The notes under the pieces were generated by a model that saw only the letters and a program-made list of their open reading frames with translations, searched no databases and was not told where the DNA came from. The position numbers and the translations under genes were made by a program. Positions 52,231-61,216 of a DNA stretch of 64,000 nt are shown here, in pieces. The DNA lies in assembly GCF_003284965.1 (NCBI RefSeq), contig NZ_QMEW01000021.1, positions 1 to 64,000 on the forward strand, read 5' to 3'. This DNA comes from Mycolicibacterium sp. GF69. Lineage in GTDB: Bacteria > Actinomycetota > Actinomycetes > Mycobacteriales > Mycobacteriaceae. How positions within the stretch are numbered: position 1 is the stretch's first letter; the number at the start of each line of letters is the position of its first letter.

Positions 52231-54381
52231 CTATTTCAGGCCCGCGGCATCCATGCCGCGCAGCTCCTTCTTCAGGTCGTGGATCTCGTCGCGGATGCGT
52301 GCGGCCAGTTCGAACTGCAAATCGCGGGCCGCGGTCATCATCTGCTCGGTCAAATCCCTGATGAGGTCGGCCAACTCCGCGCGCGGCATGTTCGACGTAT
52401 CGCGGCCCTCGATGATGCCGGCGCTCACGGCTCGACCGGGCTCACCCTGAGCACGCCTTCCCCGCGACGCGTTCCGCCCCGAGCCGCCCACCTCGACTTC
52501 GTCGGCTTCCCGGTAGACCTGATCGAGGATGTCGGCGATCTTCTTACGCAACGGCTTCGGATCGATGCCGTTGGCCTCGTTGTAGGCGATCTGTTTGGCG
52601 CGCCGCCGCTCGGTCTCGTCGATGGCCTCACGCATCGACTCGGTGATGTTGTCGGCGTACATGTGCACCTCACCCGACACGTTGCGGGCGGCACGGCCGA
52701 TCGTCTGGATCAGGCTGCGGGTCGACCGTAGGAACCCTTCCTTGTCCGCGTCGAGTATCGCGACCAGTGACACCTCCGGCAGGTCGAGTCCTTCGCGGAG
52801 CAGGTTGATGCCGACGAGAACGTCGTACTCGCCGAGGCGGAGTTGGCGCAGCAGTTCGACGCGGCGCAGCGTGTCCACCTCAGAGTGCAGGTAGCGGACC
52901 CGGATGCCCATCTCGAGCAGATAGTCGGTGAGGTCCTCGGCCATCTTCTTCGTCAACGTCGTGACCAGGACACGCTCGTCGCGTTCGGTGCGTTGGCGAA
53001 TCTCGCCAATCAGGTCATCGATCTGGCCCTTGGTCGGCTTGACGACGACCTGCGGGTCCACCAGACCCGTCGGGCGGATGACCTGCTCGACGAACTCACC
53101 GCCGGACTGGCTCAGCTCATAGGGTCCGGGCGTCGCCGACAGGTAGACCGTCTGGCCGATCCGATCGGCGAACTCCTCCCAGGTCAGTGGCCGGTTGTCG
53201 ACCGCAGAGGGCAGCCGGAACCCGAAGTCGACGAGGTTGCGTTTGCGCGACATGTCGCCCTCGTACATACCGCCGATTTGCGGGACGGTCACGTGCGACT
53301 CGTCGATGACCAGCATGAAGTCTTCCGGAAAGTAGTCCAGCAGCGTGGCGGGCGCCGAACCGGCGGGCCTGCCGTCGATGTGGCGCGAGTAGTTCTCGAT
53401 ACCCGAGCAGAAACCGACCTGACGCATCATCTCGACGTCGTAGTTGGTGCGCATCCGCAGGCGCTGGGCCTCCAGCAGCTTGCCCTGGCCTTCCAGCTCT
53501 GCCAGCCGTTCCTCCAGTTCCTGCTCGATGGTGGAGATCGCGTGCGCCATCCGCTCCGGACCCGCCACGTAGTGGGTGGCCGGGAAGATCCGAAGCGAGT
53601 CGACCTTGCGCACGACATCGCCGGTCAGCGGGTGCAGGTAGTACAGCTGCTCGATCTCGTCACCGAAGAACTCGATGCGAACGGCCAGCTCCTCATACGA
53701 CGGAATGATCTCCACCGTGTCGCCGCGCACCCGGAACGAACCCCGGGTGAATGCCATGTCGTTGCGGGTGTACTGGACGTCGACGAGCAGCCGCAGCAGC
53801 GCGTCACGCGGTACCTCATCGCCGATCTTGAGCTCGACGCTGCGGTCTAAGTACGACTGCGGAGTCCCCAGGCCGTAGATGCAGGACACCGAGGCCACCA
53901 CCACCACGTCCCGACGGGACAGCAGGCTCGAGGTCGCCGAGTGCCGCAGCCGCTCGACGTCGTCGTTGATCGAGCTGTCCTTCTCGATGTAGGTGTCGGT
54001 CTGCGCGATGTAGGCCTCGGGCTGGTAGTAGTCGTAGTACGAGACGAAGTACTCGACAGCGTTGTGCGGCAACATCTCCCGCAGCTCGTTCGCCATCTGC
54101 GCGGCGAGGGTCTTGTTCGGTTCCATCACCAGCGTCGGCCGCTGCACCCGCTCGATGAGCCATGCCGTCGTCGCTGACTTACCGGTTCCGGTGGCGCCCA
54201 GAAGGACCACGTCGTGCTCCCCCGCCGTGATGCGGCGCTCCAGCTCGTCGATGGCCGCCGGCTGGTCACCGGCCGGTGCGTATGGGCTGACCACCTCGAA
54301 GCGGTTTCCGCTGCGCACGATCGCATCGACGGGGCGGTACTCCGAGTGCGCGAGCACGGGATGTTCGGTTGCGAAAGCCAT
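52231..54381 (-). CDS. uvrB: UvrABC excinuclease subunit B
   Basis: 716 aa from the ATG at 54381. Helicase-like motifs: GATGTGKSATTAWLIER (motif I), the beta-hairpin region YYDYYQPEAYIAQTDTYIEK, VIDESHVT, GRAARNVSGEVHMYADN. The C-terminal UVR domain that binds UvrA and UvrC is LIRDLTEQMMTAARDLQFEL. The start is 8 nt from the -10 of a damage promoter, so the message is close to leaderless. Confidence 0.98.
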   Translation of the reverse strand: MAFATEHPVLAHSEYRPVDAIVRSGNRFEVVSPYAPAGDQPAAIDELERRITAGEHDVVLLGATGTGKSATTAWLIERVQRPTLVMEPNKTLAAQMANELREMLPHNAVEYFVSYYDYYQPEAYIAQTDTYIEKDSSINDDVERLRHSATSSLLSRRDVVVVASVSCIYGLGTPQSYLDRSVELKIGDEVPRDALLRLLVDVQYTRNDMAFTRGSFRVRGDTVEIIPSYEELAVRIEFFGDEIEQLYYLHPLTGDVVRKVDSLRIFPATHYVAGPERMAHAISTIEQELEERLAELEGQGKLLEAQRLRMRTNYDVEMMRQVGFCSGIENYSRHIDGRPAGSAPATLLDYFPEDFMLVIDESHVTVPQIGGMYEGDMSRKRNLVDFGFRLPSAVDNRPLTWEEFADRIGQTVYLSATPGPYELSQSGGEFVEQVIRPTGLVDPQVVVKPTKGQIDDLIGEIRQRTERDERVLVTTLTKKMAEDLTDYLLEMGIRVRYLHSEVDTLRRVELLRQLRLGEYDVLVGINLLREGLDLPEVSLVAILDADKEGFLRSTRSLIQTIGRAARNVSGEVHMYADNITESMREAIDETERRRAKQIAYNEANGIDPKPLRKKIADILDQVYREADEVEVGGSGRNASRGRRAQGEPGRAVSAGIIEGRDTSNMPRAELADLIRDLTEQMMTAARDLQFELAARIRDEIHDLKKELRGMDAAGLK

Positions 54382-54389
54382 AATCAATC

Positions 54390-54412
54390 AGGTTAAGCGC
54401 GTGCTCCGACAA
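54390..54412 (-). promoter_or_regulatory. PafBC-type DNA-damage promoter of uvrB
   Basis: On the minus strand TTGTCGGAG (54412-54404), 8 nt, then TAACCT (54395-54390). The first nine bases are identical to the uvrA site. The transcript would start at about 54383, two bases before the uvrB ATG. Confidence 0.7.
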
Positions 54413-54455
54413 GTTCATTCCCGTATACGTCCCGCCGCCGCCCTATCCTGGTCTC

Positions 54456-54962
54456 ATCCACGCTCCCAAACATGAGACGTTCGACCTGGCCGCCCGCACC
54501 AACACCGATCCGAAGGGCATCGTGCGGGCCGTCGACGTCTACACGCTTCACCCCTGGGGTCTCTACCTGGCCCGCCCGACCCCCGGGCGCAAGCAGTTCC
54601 ATTACCTGGAGTCCTGGCTGCTGCCGTCCCTTCGGCTGCGGGCGACGATCTTTCACTTCAACGCCGGCTACGAACGCGACCAGGACTTCTACCTCGACGT
54701 CGGGTGCTACACGCCGGGTCCGCAGGTGTGGCACTCCGAGGACCACTACCTCGACCTGGTGGTTCGCACCGGTGACGGGGCCGAACTCCACGATGTCGAC
54801 GAGCTGCTCACCGCCGTGCGGCACAACCTGCTGACACCCGAGACCGGCGAACAGGCGGTGCAGGCCGCGGTGGCCGCGATCGACGGCTTGTCCCGGCACG
54901 ATTACGACCTCAACCGCTGGTTGGCCACCCAGGGCATGGAGCTGACGTGGCGCGACGAATAA
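54456..54962 (+). CDS. DUF402 family protein (Rv1632c-like), start uncertain
   Basis: 168 aa if read from an ATC at 54456, or 146 aa from a GTG at 54522. The DUF402 core is GLYLARPTPGRKQFHYLESW, DFYLDVGCYTPGPQVWHSED and HYLDLVVRTGDGAELHDVDE, a phosphatase-like fold with a conserved Asp/Lys set. The frame upstream of the GTG (KHETFDLAARTNTDPKG) looks coding and conserved. No ATG, GTG or TTG occurs in that frame between the uvrB start and 54522. TATCCT (54444-54449) ends 6 nt before the ATC, where a leaderless start codon would be. It is divergent from uvrB. Confidence 0.8.
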   Translation: MHAPKHETFDLAARTNTDPKGIVRAVDVYTLHPWGLYLARPTPGRKQFHYLESWLLPSLRLRATIFHFNAGYERDQDFYLDVGCYTPGPQVWHSEDHYLDLVVRTGDGAELHDVDELLTAVRHNLLTPETGEQAVQAAVAAIDGLSRHDYDLNRWLATQGMELTWRDE

Positions 54963-55053
54963 CCGAACGGGGTGGGCCGCTGGGCCGAGCTCCCGTCCGG
55001 TGGCGTGAACCGTGAATTTGTCCGCGCAGGCACGGCCGGTATCGTCTCGTCGC

Positions 55054-55575
55054 ATGTCCTCGATCAAGATCACGAGTACTGTCGGCGCGGCGGCGCTCAT
55101 GCTGGTGGGCTCGGTTCTGGCTCCGGGGACCGCGACGGCTCAGCCGAACGACCGGACAGAGGTGCAGCCCGCTCCCGCGGAGCCCAAGATCATGCACAAC
55201 GTCATCTATCGGGCGCGGGCCGACGGCACCTCCCGCGGTGCGGTGGTCGCGTACAAGATGGACGATCGGAACGTCAACAGCGCGACCCCCACCCTGTTGC
55301 CCGGTCAGACGTTCGAAGTCAACGCGGTGCTGGCCGACCCCGAGCTGGCCGGCATGGAGATCTCCATCGAATGGCCCTACGGATCCAACCTGCACTGCGA
55401 GATCCTTATCGACGACCAGATCGTGGCCAAGGCCGATCAGTTCATCGCGCCGCGCCTGCTCCGGCCCAAAGACGATCCGATGTACGGCATGTTGCAGTGC
55501 GGCGCCCCGTTGAACCTGCCGGTCGACGGTGCCGCCACCCCGACCGCCGAGCCCAGCACCGCGCCGCCCGCCTGA
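55054..55575 (+). CDS. Secreted protein, unknown
   Basis: 173 aa from the ATG at 55054 (a GTG at 55012 is possible). A signal peptide (MSSIKITSTVGAAALMLVGS, cut near ATA-Q) is followed by a single beta-rich domain: IMHNVIYRARADGTSRGAVV, TLLPGQTFEVNAVLADPELA and LHCEILIDDQIVAKADQF, with two Cys (NLHCEI, MLQCGA) that could pair. The tail is Pro/Thr/Ala-rich. No family name known to me. It is convergent with coaE. Confidence 0.82.
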   Translation: MSSIKITSTVGAAALMLVGSVLAPGTATAQPNDRTEVQPAPAEPKIMHNVIYRARADGTSRGAVVAYKMDDRNVNSATPTLLPGQTFEVNAVLADPELAGMEISIEWPYGSNLHCEILIDDQIVAKADQFIAPRLLRPKDDPMYGMLQCGAPLNLPVDGAATPTAEPSTAPPA

Positions 55576-55576
55576 C

Positions 55577-56788
55577 TCAGGGGCGCCAACCGGTGGTGTC
55601 GGCCCACTCCCATGCCCGCCGGTAGGCGTCGAGGAACCATGGCTCCTTGGCTTCGGCGTACGCCCCTGTGGTCGGATACCCATCAGCGGCGACACGCCGC
55701 TTCAGTGCCAGGTAGTCACTCTGTGCGTCCGGGTTGGCTCGCAGCCAGTCGACGAACAGCAGCGCGAACTGCTGGTTCGGCCAGCCGTCTACCCGCAGAT
55801 GCACGTTGGTGGGACGCCCCGGATCGGCGGAACAATGGATCCGCTTGCGCCACAACGCATTGTCGTCGGAGTGGTCGAATTCGGCGACTGTGCTGCGGGC
55901 GTCCGGTTTGCCCACGTCCTCGGTGATGGGCTGGCGGACATAGCCCACAGGGGTCAGCACCTCGCTCAGTTCATCGGCCACCTCCAGCGACGCGACCGTC
56001 ACCTGGACGTCGATCACGTCCTTGGCGTCGAGGCCGGAGACTGCGGTGGAGCCGATGTGGTCGACGCGGACGGCGCGGTGCCCGCAGGCGGTGCTGAGCC
56101 GCGCCAGGATGCGACGGGTCTGATCGGGCCACGCCGGGTCGTACGGGACCAGGGCGGGAGCTGAACGCGCGCATGTGTTCTCGTGAATGTTGTGCGCGAA
56201 CGGCAGGATGCGTTCGTGCCACAGCGCACGGGATTCTTCGACCAACCGGTTCGCGGTGCCGGAGTTGTCCAGCCACACGTCGGCGACGGCCCGGCGCTGT
56301 TCCACCGTGGCCTGCGCCGCGATTCGGGCCCGCGCATCCTCTTCGGTGAAGCCCCGGTACTCGATCAGCCGTTTCACGCGCAGGTCCTCATCGGCGTGGA
56401 CGATCACCACCAACGGAAACATCGGTGCCATACCGGATTCGACGAGCAAGGGGATGTCCTCCACGATCACGGCGTCCTCCGCCGCGGCAGCGATCAACTC
56501 CGACCGACGATGCGCCACCAGAGGGTGCACGATCCCGTTGAGCGTCTGACGCTTCTGCTCGTCGCTGAACGCGATCGCGGCGAGGGCGGGCCGATTCAGT
56601 GCACCGTCCTCGTGCAGGATCTGCGCACCGAACGCGTCGACGAGCTGGGCCAAGCCCTCAGTGCCGGGTTCGACCACCTCGCGGGCGATCACATCGCCGT
56701 CGACGACAATTCCGCCGAGCTCACTGAACGTCGCGGATACGGTCGATTTTCCGGCGCCGATACCGCCGGACAGGCCAATGCGCAACAC
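55577..56788 (-). CDS. coaE: Dephospho-CoA kinase with C-terminal GrpB/UPF0157 domain
   Basis: 403 aa. Residues ~1-195 are the kinase of the last CoA step: P-loop GLSGGIGAGKSTVS, the catalytic Asp in VVDGDVIAREVV, lid RGFTEEDARARI. Residues ~205-403 are a GrpB-like domain (VPYDPAWPDQTRRILARL, DHIGSTAVSGLDAKDVIDVQ), which belongs to the nucleotidyltransferase fold. This fusion is the mycobacterial form (Rv1631) and is twice the usual CoaE length. A strong hairpin separates it from rpsA. Confidence 0.95.
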   Translation of the reverse strand: MLRIGLSGGIGAGKSTVSATFSELGGIVVDGDVIAREVVEPGTEGLAQLVDAFGAQILHEDGALNRPALAAIAFSDEQKRQTLNGIVHPLVAHRRSELIAAAAEDAVIVEDIPLLVESGMAPMFPLVVIVHADEDLRVKRLIEYRGFTEEDARARIAAQATVEQRRAVADVWLDNSGTANRLVEESRALWHERILPFAHNIHENTCARSAPALVPYDPAWPDQTRRILARLSTACGHRAVRVDHIGSTAVSGLDAKDVIDVQVTVASLEVADELSEVLTPVGYVRQPITEDVGKPDARSTVAEFDHSDDNALWRKRIHCSADPGRPTNVHLRVDGWPNQQFALLFVDWLRANPDAQSDYLALKRRVAADGYPTTGAYAEAKEPWFLDAYRRAWEWADTTGWRP

Positions 56789-56819
56789 CGCACCAGTCTG
56801 TCAGGACCCCACAGCGAGG

Positions 56820-56849
56820 AATGCCCCGGCTCGGGTGAGCCGGGGCATT
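56820..56849 (-). terminator. Strong hairpin between rpsA and coaE
   Basis: AATGCCCCGGCTC (56820-56832) and GAGCCGGGGCATT (56837-56849) are perfect 13-bp complements around a 4-nt loop, 15 nt behind the rpsA stop. No T-run follows, as usual for mycobacterial terminators. It is read as the rpsA terminator. Confidence 0.75.
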
Positions 56850-56863
56850 CGATCGTTTACGAG

Positions 56864-58312
56864 TCAGGCGTTACCTGCGAGCTTCTCCCGCAGCGCCGCC
56901 AATTGGGCGTCGCTGGCCAGCGAGCCACCTGCGGACTGCTCCTCGCCGCGCGAAGCGCCGTTCGACCTCGAACCAGAGGCCTCGACGGCTTCTGCTTCAG
57001 CGGCGGCGAACTTCTCCATCTGCGCGGTGTGCATCTTGTGCCGGCGCTCGGCCTCGGCGTAGCGGGACTCCCACTCCTCACGCTGCTTCTCGAAACCCTC
57101 GAGCCACTCGTTGGTTTCGGAGTCGAAGCCCTCCGGGAAGATGTAGTTGCCCTGCTCGTCGTAGCTGTCGGCCATGCCGTACTTGCTCGGGTCGAATTCC
57201 TCGGTGTAGTCCTCGTTGGCCTGCTTGAGGCTCAGCGAGATGCGGCGACGCTCCAGGTCGATGTCGATGACCTTGACCATCGCGTCGTCGCCGACCTGAA
57301 CCACCTGATCCGGGACCTCGACGTGGCGCTCCGACAGTTCGGAGATGTGCACCAGGCCCTCGATGCCCTCCTCGACGCGGACGAACGCACCGAAGGGCAC
57401 CAGCTTGGTGACCTTGCCGGGCACGATCTGGCCGATCGCGTGGGTGCGGGCGAAGTGACGCCACGGATCTTCCTGAGTCGCCTTGAGTGACAGCGAAACC
57501 CGCTCGCGGTCCATGTCGACGTCGAGCACCTCGACGGTGACCTCGTCGCCCACCTGAACCACCTCGGACGGATGGTCGATGTGCTTCCAGGACAGCTCCG
57601 AGACGTGCACCAGACCGTCGACACCGCCGAGGTCGACGAACGCGCCGAAGTTGACGATGCTGCTGACCACACCCTTGCGGATGGCGCCCTTCTGCAACTG
57701 GTTGAGGAACTCGCTGCGCACCTCGGACTGCGTCTGCTCCAACCAGGCGCGGCGGCTCAGCACGACGTTGTTGCGGTTCTTGTCGAGTTCGATGATCTTG
57801 GCCTCGATCTCCTTGCCGATGTACGGCTGCAGATCGCGGACCCGGCGCATCTCGACCAGCGATGCGGGCAGGAAGCCGCGCAGGCCGATGTCGAGGATCA
57901 GGCCGCCCTTGACGACCTCGATGACGGTGCCCTTGACGGCCTCGTCTTTCTCCTTGAGTTCTTCGATGGTGCCCCAGGCTCGCTCGTACTGAGCGCGCTT
58001 CTTCGACAGGATCAGGCGGCCTTCTTTGTCCTCCTTGGTGAGGACCAGGGCTTCGACCTCATCACCCACGGAAACGACCTCGTTGGGGTCGACGTCGTGC
58101 TTGATGGAAAGTTCGCGGGAAGGAATGACACCTTCGGTCTTGTAGCCGATGTCGAGTAGGACTTCGTCACGGTCCACCTTGACGATCGTCCCTTCGACGA
58201 TGTCGCCATCGTTGAAGTATTTGATGGTCTTGTCGATGGCGGCGAGAAAGTCCTCGCTCGAGCCGATGTCGTTGACGGCTACTTGCGGCGAGGTGACGGA
58301 GGGACTTGGCAT
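56864..58312 (-). CDS. rpsA: 30S ribosomal protein S1
   Basis: 482 aa with four S1 RNA-binding domains at residues ~35-105, ~120-190, ~205-275 and ~290-360 (GDIVEGTIVKVDRDEVLLDI, GAIRKGVVSSIVNFGAFVDL, GQIVPGKVTKLVPFGAFVRV). The C-terminal tail is acidic and low in complexity, ending AQLAALREKLAGNA. M. tuberculosis RpsA is 481 aa and its tail has been linked to pyrazinoic acid. TACGAT before the gene is a possible -10. Confidence 0.98.
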   Translation of the reverse strand: MPSPSVTSPQVAVNDIGSSEDFLAAIDKTIKYFNDGDIVEGTIVKVDRDEVLLDIGYKTEGVIPSRELSIKHDVDPNEVVSVGDEVEALVLTKEDKEGRLILSKKRAQYERAWGTIEELKEKDEAVKGTVIEVVKGGLILDIGLRGFLPASLVEMRRVRDLQPYIGKEIEAKIIELDKNRNNVVLSRRAWLEQTQSEVRSEFLNQLQKGAIRKGVVSSIVNFGAFVDLGGVDGLVHVSELSWKHIDHPSEVVQVGDEVTVEVLDVDMDRERVSLSLKATQEDPWRHFARTHAIGQIVPGKVTKLVPFGAFVRVEEGIEGLVHISELSERHVEVPDQVVQVGDDAMVKVIDIDLERRRISLSLKQANEDYTEEFDPSKYGMADSYDEQGNYIFPEGFDSETNEWLEGFEKQREEWESRYAEAERRHKMHTAQMEKFAAAEAEAVEASGSRSNGASRGEEQSAGGSLASDAQLAALREKLAGNA

Positions 58313-58506
58313 GTGGTGGGTTGCTCCGGACAGGTTTGATCGTAGGGACTGAGGACATTCGAGTTATTGGCTCGGCGCGGGCGCCGACATCGTGCTCTGT
58401 ACCCGCCGCAGAAGATCACAAAAACCACAGACAGGTACCCGTAGAGGTTACTCGACTGGGCACATGCTGGACAAACCCGGTACTGGGCGGCCGCTAGTCT
58501 GCCCTC

Positions 58507-59697
58507 GTGACACATCCCGGCGCTCCGCGATCGGCCTGGTTGCCCGCACCGCCGCTGCAGCGCAAAGTCCGCAGGGTCGGGGTGCCGCTCGTGGTCCTCA
58601 TCCTGCTCGCCACCGTGGTGGGGCTGATCGTCATCGGGCTGACCGCGCTCAACCCGCTCGGCGCCGGGATCGGGCTGGTCCTGTCGAGCCTGGCCATGAT
58701 GGTCGTCGTACTGGCCTATGTCTGGCTGGACCGGTTCGAGCCGGAGCCGCCGCGATTGTTGGCCTTCGCGTTCCTGTGGGGCGCCTCGGTCGCGGTGGTG
58801 CTCTCCGTGCTGTTGGGCCTCTACCTGGAGTCATTGATCGTGGTGGGCGAATCCGACGGAGTCAGCTGGGTATCGGTGGTGGTCATCGCGCCGGTCGTGG
58901 AGGAAGCGGCCAAGGGCGCTTTTCTGCTGCTGATGATGACCGGCCGGCGCCGCAACGAGGTGAACTCGCTGACCGACTGCCTGGTCTATGCGGGGCTGGT
59001 CGGCGCCGGCTTCGCGTGGCTGGAGGACGTGCTCTACATCGCCAGCGGCGAATCGCTCGGCGACTCCCTGCTGACCGCAGCGTTGCGCCTGATCATGGCG
59101 CCGTTTGCGCACTCGTTGTTCACGACGTTCTTCGGGATCGGCGTGTATTTCGCACTGCGGCGCCGCGGTGCATCGGCCCAAGCGGGGCCGTTGCTCCTGG
59201 GTTACCTGGCGGCGGTCTTCACGCACGCACTGTGGAACGGCTCTTCCCTGCTCGGTGTCGGGTGGTACTTCGGGATCTACCTGTACTGGATGATGCCGCT
59301 GTTCGCGTTGGCGATCGTTCTCGGTGTGCAGAGTCGCCGCCGCGAGCAGGCGATCGTCGCCGGCAAGCTGCCGGGCATGGTGCAAGCGGGCCTGGTGACC
59401 CCCAACGAGGCCACCTGGCTGGGTTCACTAGGGCACCGCAAGTCGGCCCTCGCCCAGGCCGGCCGGCAGGGCGGACGCCCCGCCCGCAAGGCGGTCAAGC
59501 GGTTCGCCTCGCAGGTGGTCGAGTTGGCCTTCGTCCGCGACCGCATCGACCGCGGGTTCGGTGACCCGCGGGTGCAGGCGATGCTGGTCGAGGAGACCTA
59601 CGCGCTCTACGCCGCCCGCGCGGCCCCAGCGTTGCAGCAGCTGGCCGGCTTCCAGGTCCGACCACCCGCACCACTCACCGCGCGACCCGGGTGGTGA
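58507..59697 (+). CDS. PrsW-family intramembrane metalloprotease
   Basis: 396 aa from a GTG at 58507. About eight membrane helices to residue ~280, then a soluble basic tail. PrsW catalytic motifs: VVEEAAKG (EExxK), GAGFAWLEDVLYI and FTHALWNGSSLL with its His. PrsW cuts anti-sigma factors in Bacillus; the substrate here is unknown. TAGTCT ends 6 nt before the GTG, so the message is leaderless. Its 3' 23 bp overlap the convergent carotenoid oxygenase. Confidence 0.9.
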   Translation: MTHPGAPRSAWLPAPPLQRKVRRVGVPLVVLILLATVVGLIVIGLTALNPLGAGIGLVLSSLAMMVVVLAYVWLDRFEPEPPRLLAFAFLWGASVAVVLSVLLGLYLESLIVVGESDGVSWVSVVVIAPVVEEAAKGAFLLLMMTGRRRNEVNSLTDCLVYAGLVGAGFAWLEDVLYIASGESLGDSLLTAALRLIMAPFAHSLFTTFFGIGVYFALRRRGASAQAGPLLLGYLAAVFTHALWNGSSLLGVGWYFGIYLYWMMPLFALAIVLGVQSRRREQAIVAGKLPGMVQAGLVTPNEATWLGSLGHRKSALAQAGRQGGRPARKAVKRFASQVVELAFVRDRIDRGFGDPRVQAMLVEETYALYAARAAPALQQLAGFQVRPPAPLTARPGW

Positions 59698-61195
59698 ATG
59701 TTCCGTGGTAGCTCATCGGAATGTGAAACGGTAGCCATGCCTCGGCGGTCGGCCCCTCGTCGATGTGGGCCGCGTCGAACACCATCAGGCGACTGCGATG
59801 CCGGATTTCGTCGTAACCGACGGTGAGCACCCAACCGTCGTCCTCGGCAGTACCCCCGGGCCGTGCCACGAAAGTCGGCTCGACGAGCACATTGTCCTCC
59901 TGGCAGTACATTTGCGCGGCCCCGGTGCGGTGGTCCACCCGCGCAATCCCCTGGCCGCCGAACCGGTCCGGTTCCTGCACCGCGACATAGGAGAAGTCGT
60001 GTCGGACCGTTGACCGTCGCTGATCGATCTGCGGAAATTCGCAACCGAAATCAGCAAGCGGTTCACGCGTGACCCGGCCGGCGGCCGTGATGCGGAATCG
60101 GGTGAGCACGACGGCATCTGCAGGTTCGGCACCGCCGATCTGAGCGATGTCCGATCGCACATGAGCGGTGTAGTTCTTCACCCCGGACCACGTGTGTGGT
60201 GCAAACCGGGGCAGTTCGACCACCACGTCGCCGCCGTCTTCATACGCGTTGGTGAAATGCCAGTGGAAGAAGGCGTCGGTTTCCACGATCCGTACCGGCC
60301 CGCCGTTGCGCGGTGCCAGCACAAAATACGACGGAAGATCCTTTTCGAATTGCATCGAGTCCCAAAACGACGCGTATCCCGTTAGCGCCCACGGATTGAT
60401 CCGCATCGGCGACACCACGAAGATCGCGTAACGCTGGGTCAGTGCCATGTCGTGGACGATGGCCAACCCAGGCAGGGGCACCGATCGCACATACCGGGTG
60501 ACCCCGCGTGCGTCGGTCTCATACACCCGCAATCGCACCCGCGGTACGGCTTCCGCCAGTAGCTCTCGCAGCCGCCTGCGCCGCTCCGCGCCTCGGGCGT
60601 CTCGAAGCGCCCACCGCAGGTCCAGACGCGGGATGTAGGGATCGAAACCGAAGTTGACCTTGGTATCCGCGATCGGATCGTGGGTGTAGTGCGCCGAGTA
60701 GGCGCCCACCGGGCCTTTCAGAACACCGCCGAGGCTGCTGAGTCCATAGGTCTCCAGGGTGTCGAGACCGAGTTCGTGAGGACGACCGCCTTCCCAGAGC
60801 GCCAGCAAACGGTCTGCGTTGACCATGACGTTCGTGTTGGCGGTGTTGGCCGGCAGCCGCAACGCGTTGGCCAGCGGGCCGCCCGGTCGCTGCGAGCTGA
60901 ACCCCCGGTCGAGCGGTTGCCCCGCCTCGGTGGATCGCAGGTAGTGCTTGGTGCGCACGAACTTGTTGCGGAATCGGACGCCACGGCCGTCGAGGACAAA
61001 CGCGCTGACCATGCCGTCGGCATCGAAGACGCTTTTCACCATGGTGGAGCCGATGTTCCACCGCCCTGAACCGTTGCGATAGAGAGTTCCGACGAGGTTG
61101 GCAGGCAGCGACCCGGTGATCTCATCGACCGGAAGATCGAACTCGCCGGCGATGTCGGTCCAGTATCGGGATGGCGCTGCCGCGTTGAGAACCAT
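59675..61195 (-). CDS. Carotenoid cleavage oxygenase (RPE65/CCD family)
   Basis: 506 aa, Fe(II) non-haem beta-propeller dioxygenase that cuts carotenoid or stilbene-type double bonds. The four iron His are seen in SAHYTHDP, LAIVHDMALT, FFHWHFTNAYEDG and the C-terminal SYHGTFTT. It has the N-terminal family start PANLVGTLYRNGSGRWNIGS. Mycobacterial members cleave apocarotenoids. It lies 17 bp behind its TetR gene, and an operator overlaps its ATG. Confidence 0.93.
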   Translation of the reverse strand: MVLNAAAPSRYWTDIAGEFDLPVDEITGSLPANLVGTLYRNGSGRWNIGSTMVKSVFDADGMVSAFVLDGRGVRFRNKFVRTKHYLRSTEAGQPLDRGFSSQRPGGPLANALRLPANTANTNVMVNADRLLALWEGGRPHELGLDTLETYGLSSLGGVLKGPVGAYSAHYTHDPIADTKVNFGFDPYIPRLDLRWALRDARGAERRRRLRELLAEAVPRVRLRVYETDARGVTRYVRSVPLPGLAIVHDMALTQRYAIFVVSPMRINPWALTGYASFWDSMQFEKDLPSYFVLAPRNGGPVRIVETDAFFHWHFTNAYEDGGDVVVELPRFAPHTWSGVKNYTAHVRSDIAQIGGAEPADAVVLTRFRITAAGRVTREPLADFGCEFPQIDQRRSTVRHDFSYVAVQEPDRFGGQGIARVDHRTGAAQMYCQEDNVLVEPTFVARPGGTAEDDGWVLTVGYDEIRHRSRLMVFDAAHIDEGPTAEAWLPFHIPMSYHGTFTTRVAR

Positions 61196-61216
61196 AAAAG
61201 ACAGTGTGTCTTTTAT
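61194..61216. promoter_or_regulatory. Inverted repeat over the oxygenase start, probable TetR operator
   Basis: ATAAAAGACA (61194-61203) and TGTCTTTTAT (61207-61216) are perfect 10-bp complements with a 3-nt spacer. The repeat fills the gap between the TetR stop and the oxygenase ATG and overlaps both codons. It is AT-rich in a GC-rich genome. A TTGACA lies just upstream of it (minus strand, ~61227-61232), so a promoter for the oxygenase under this operator is likely. Confidence 0.7.

Noticed and set aside
54390..54420. LexA (SOS) box before uvrB
   Set aside because: No GAAC-N4-GTTC dyad is present; the site fits the RecA-independent promoter instead.
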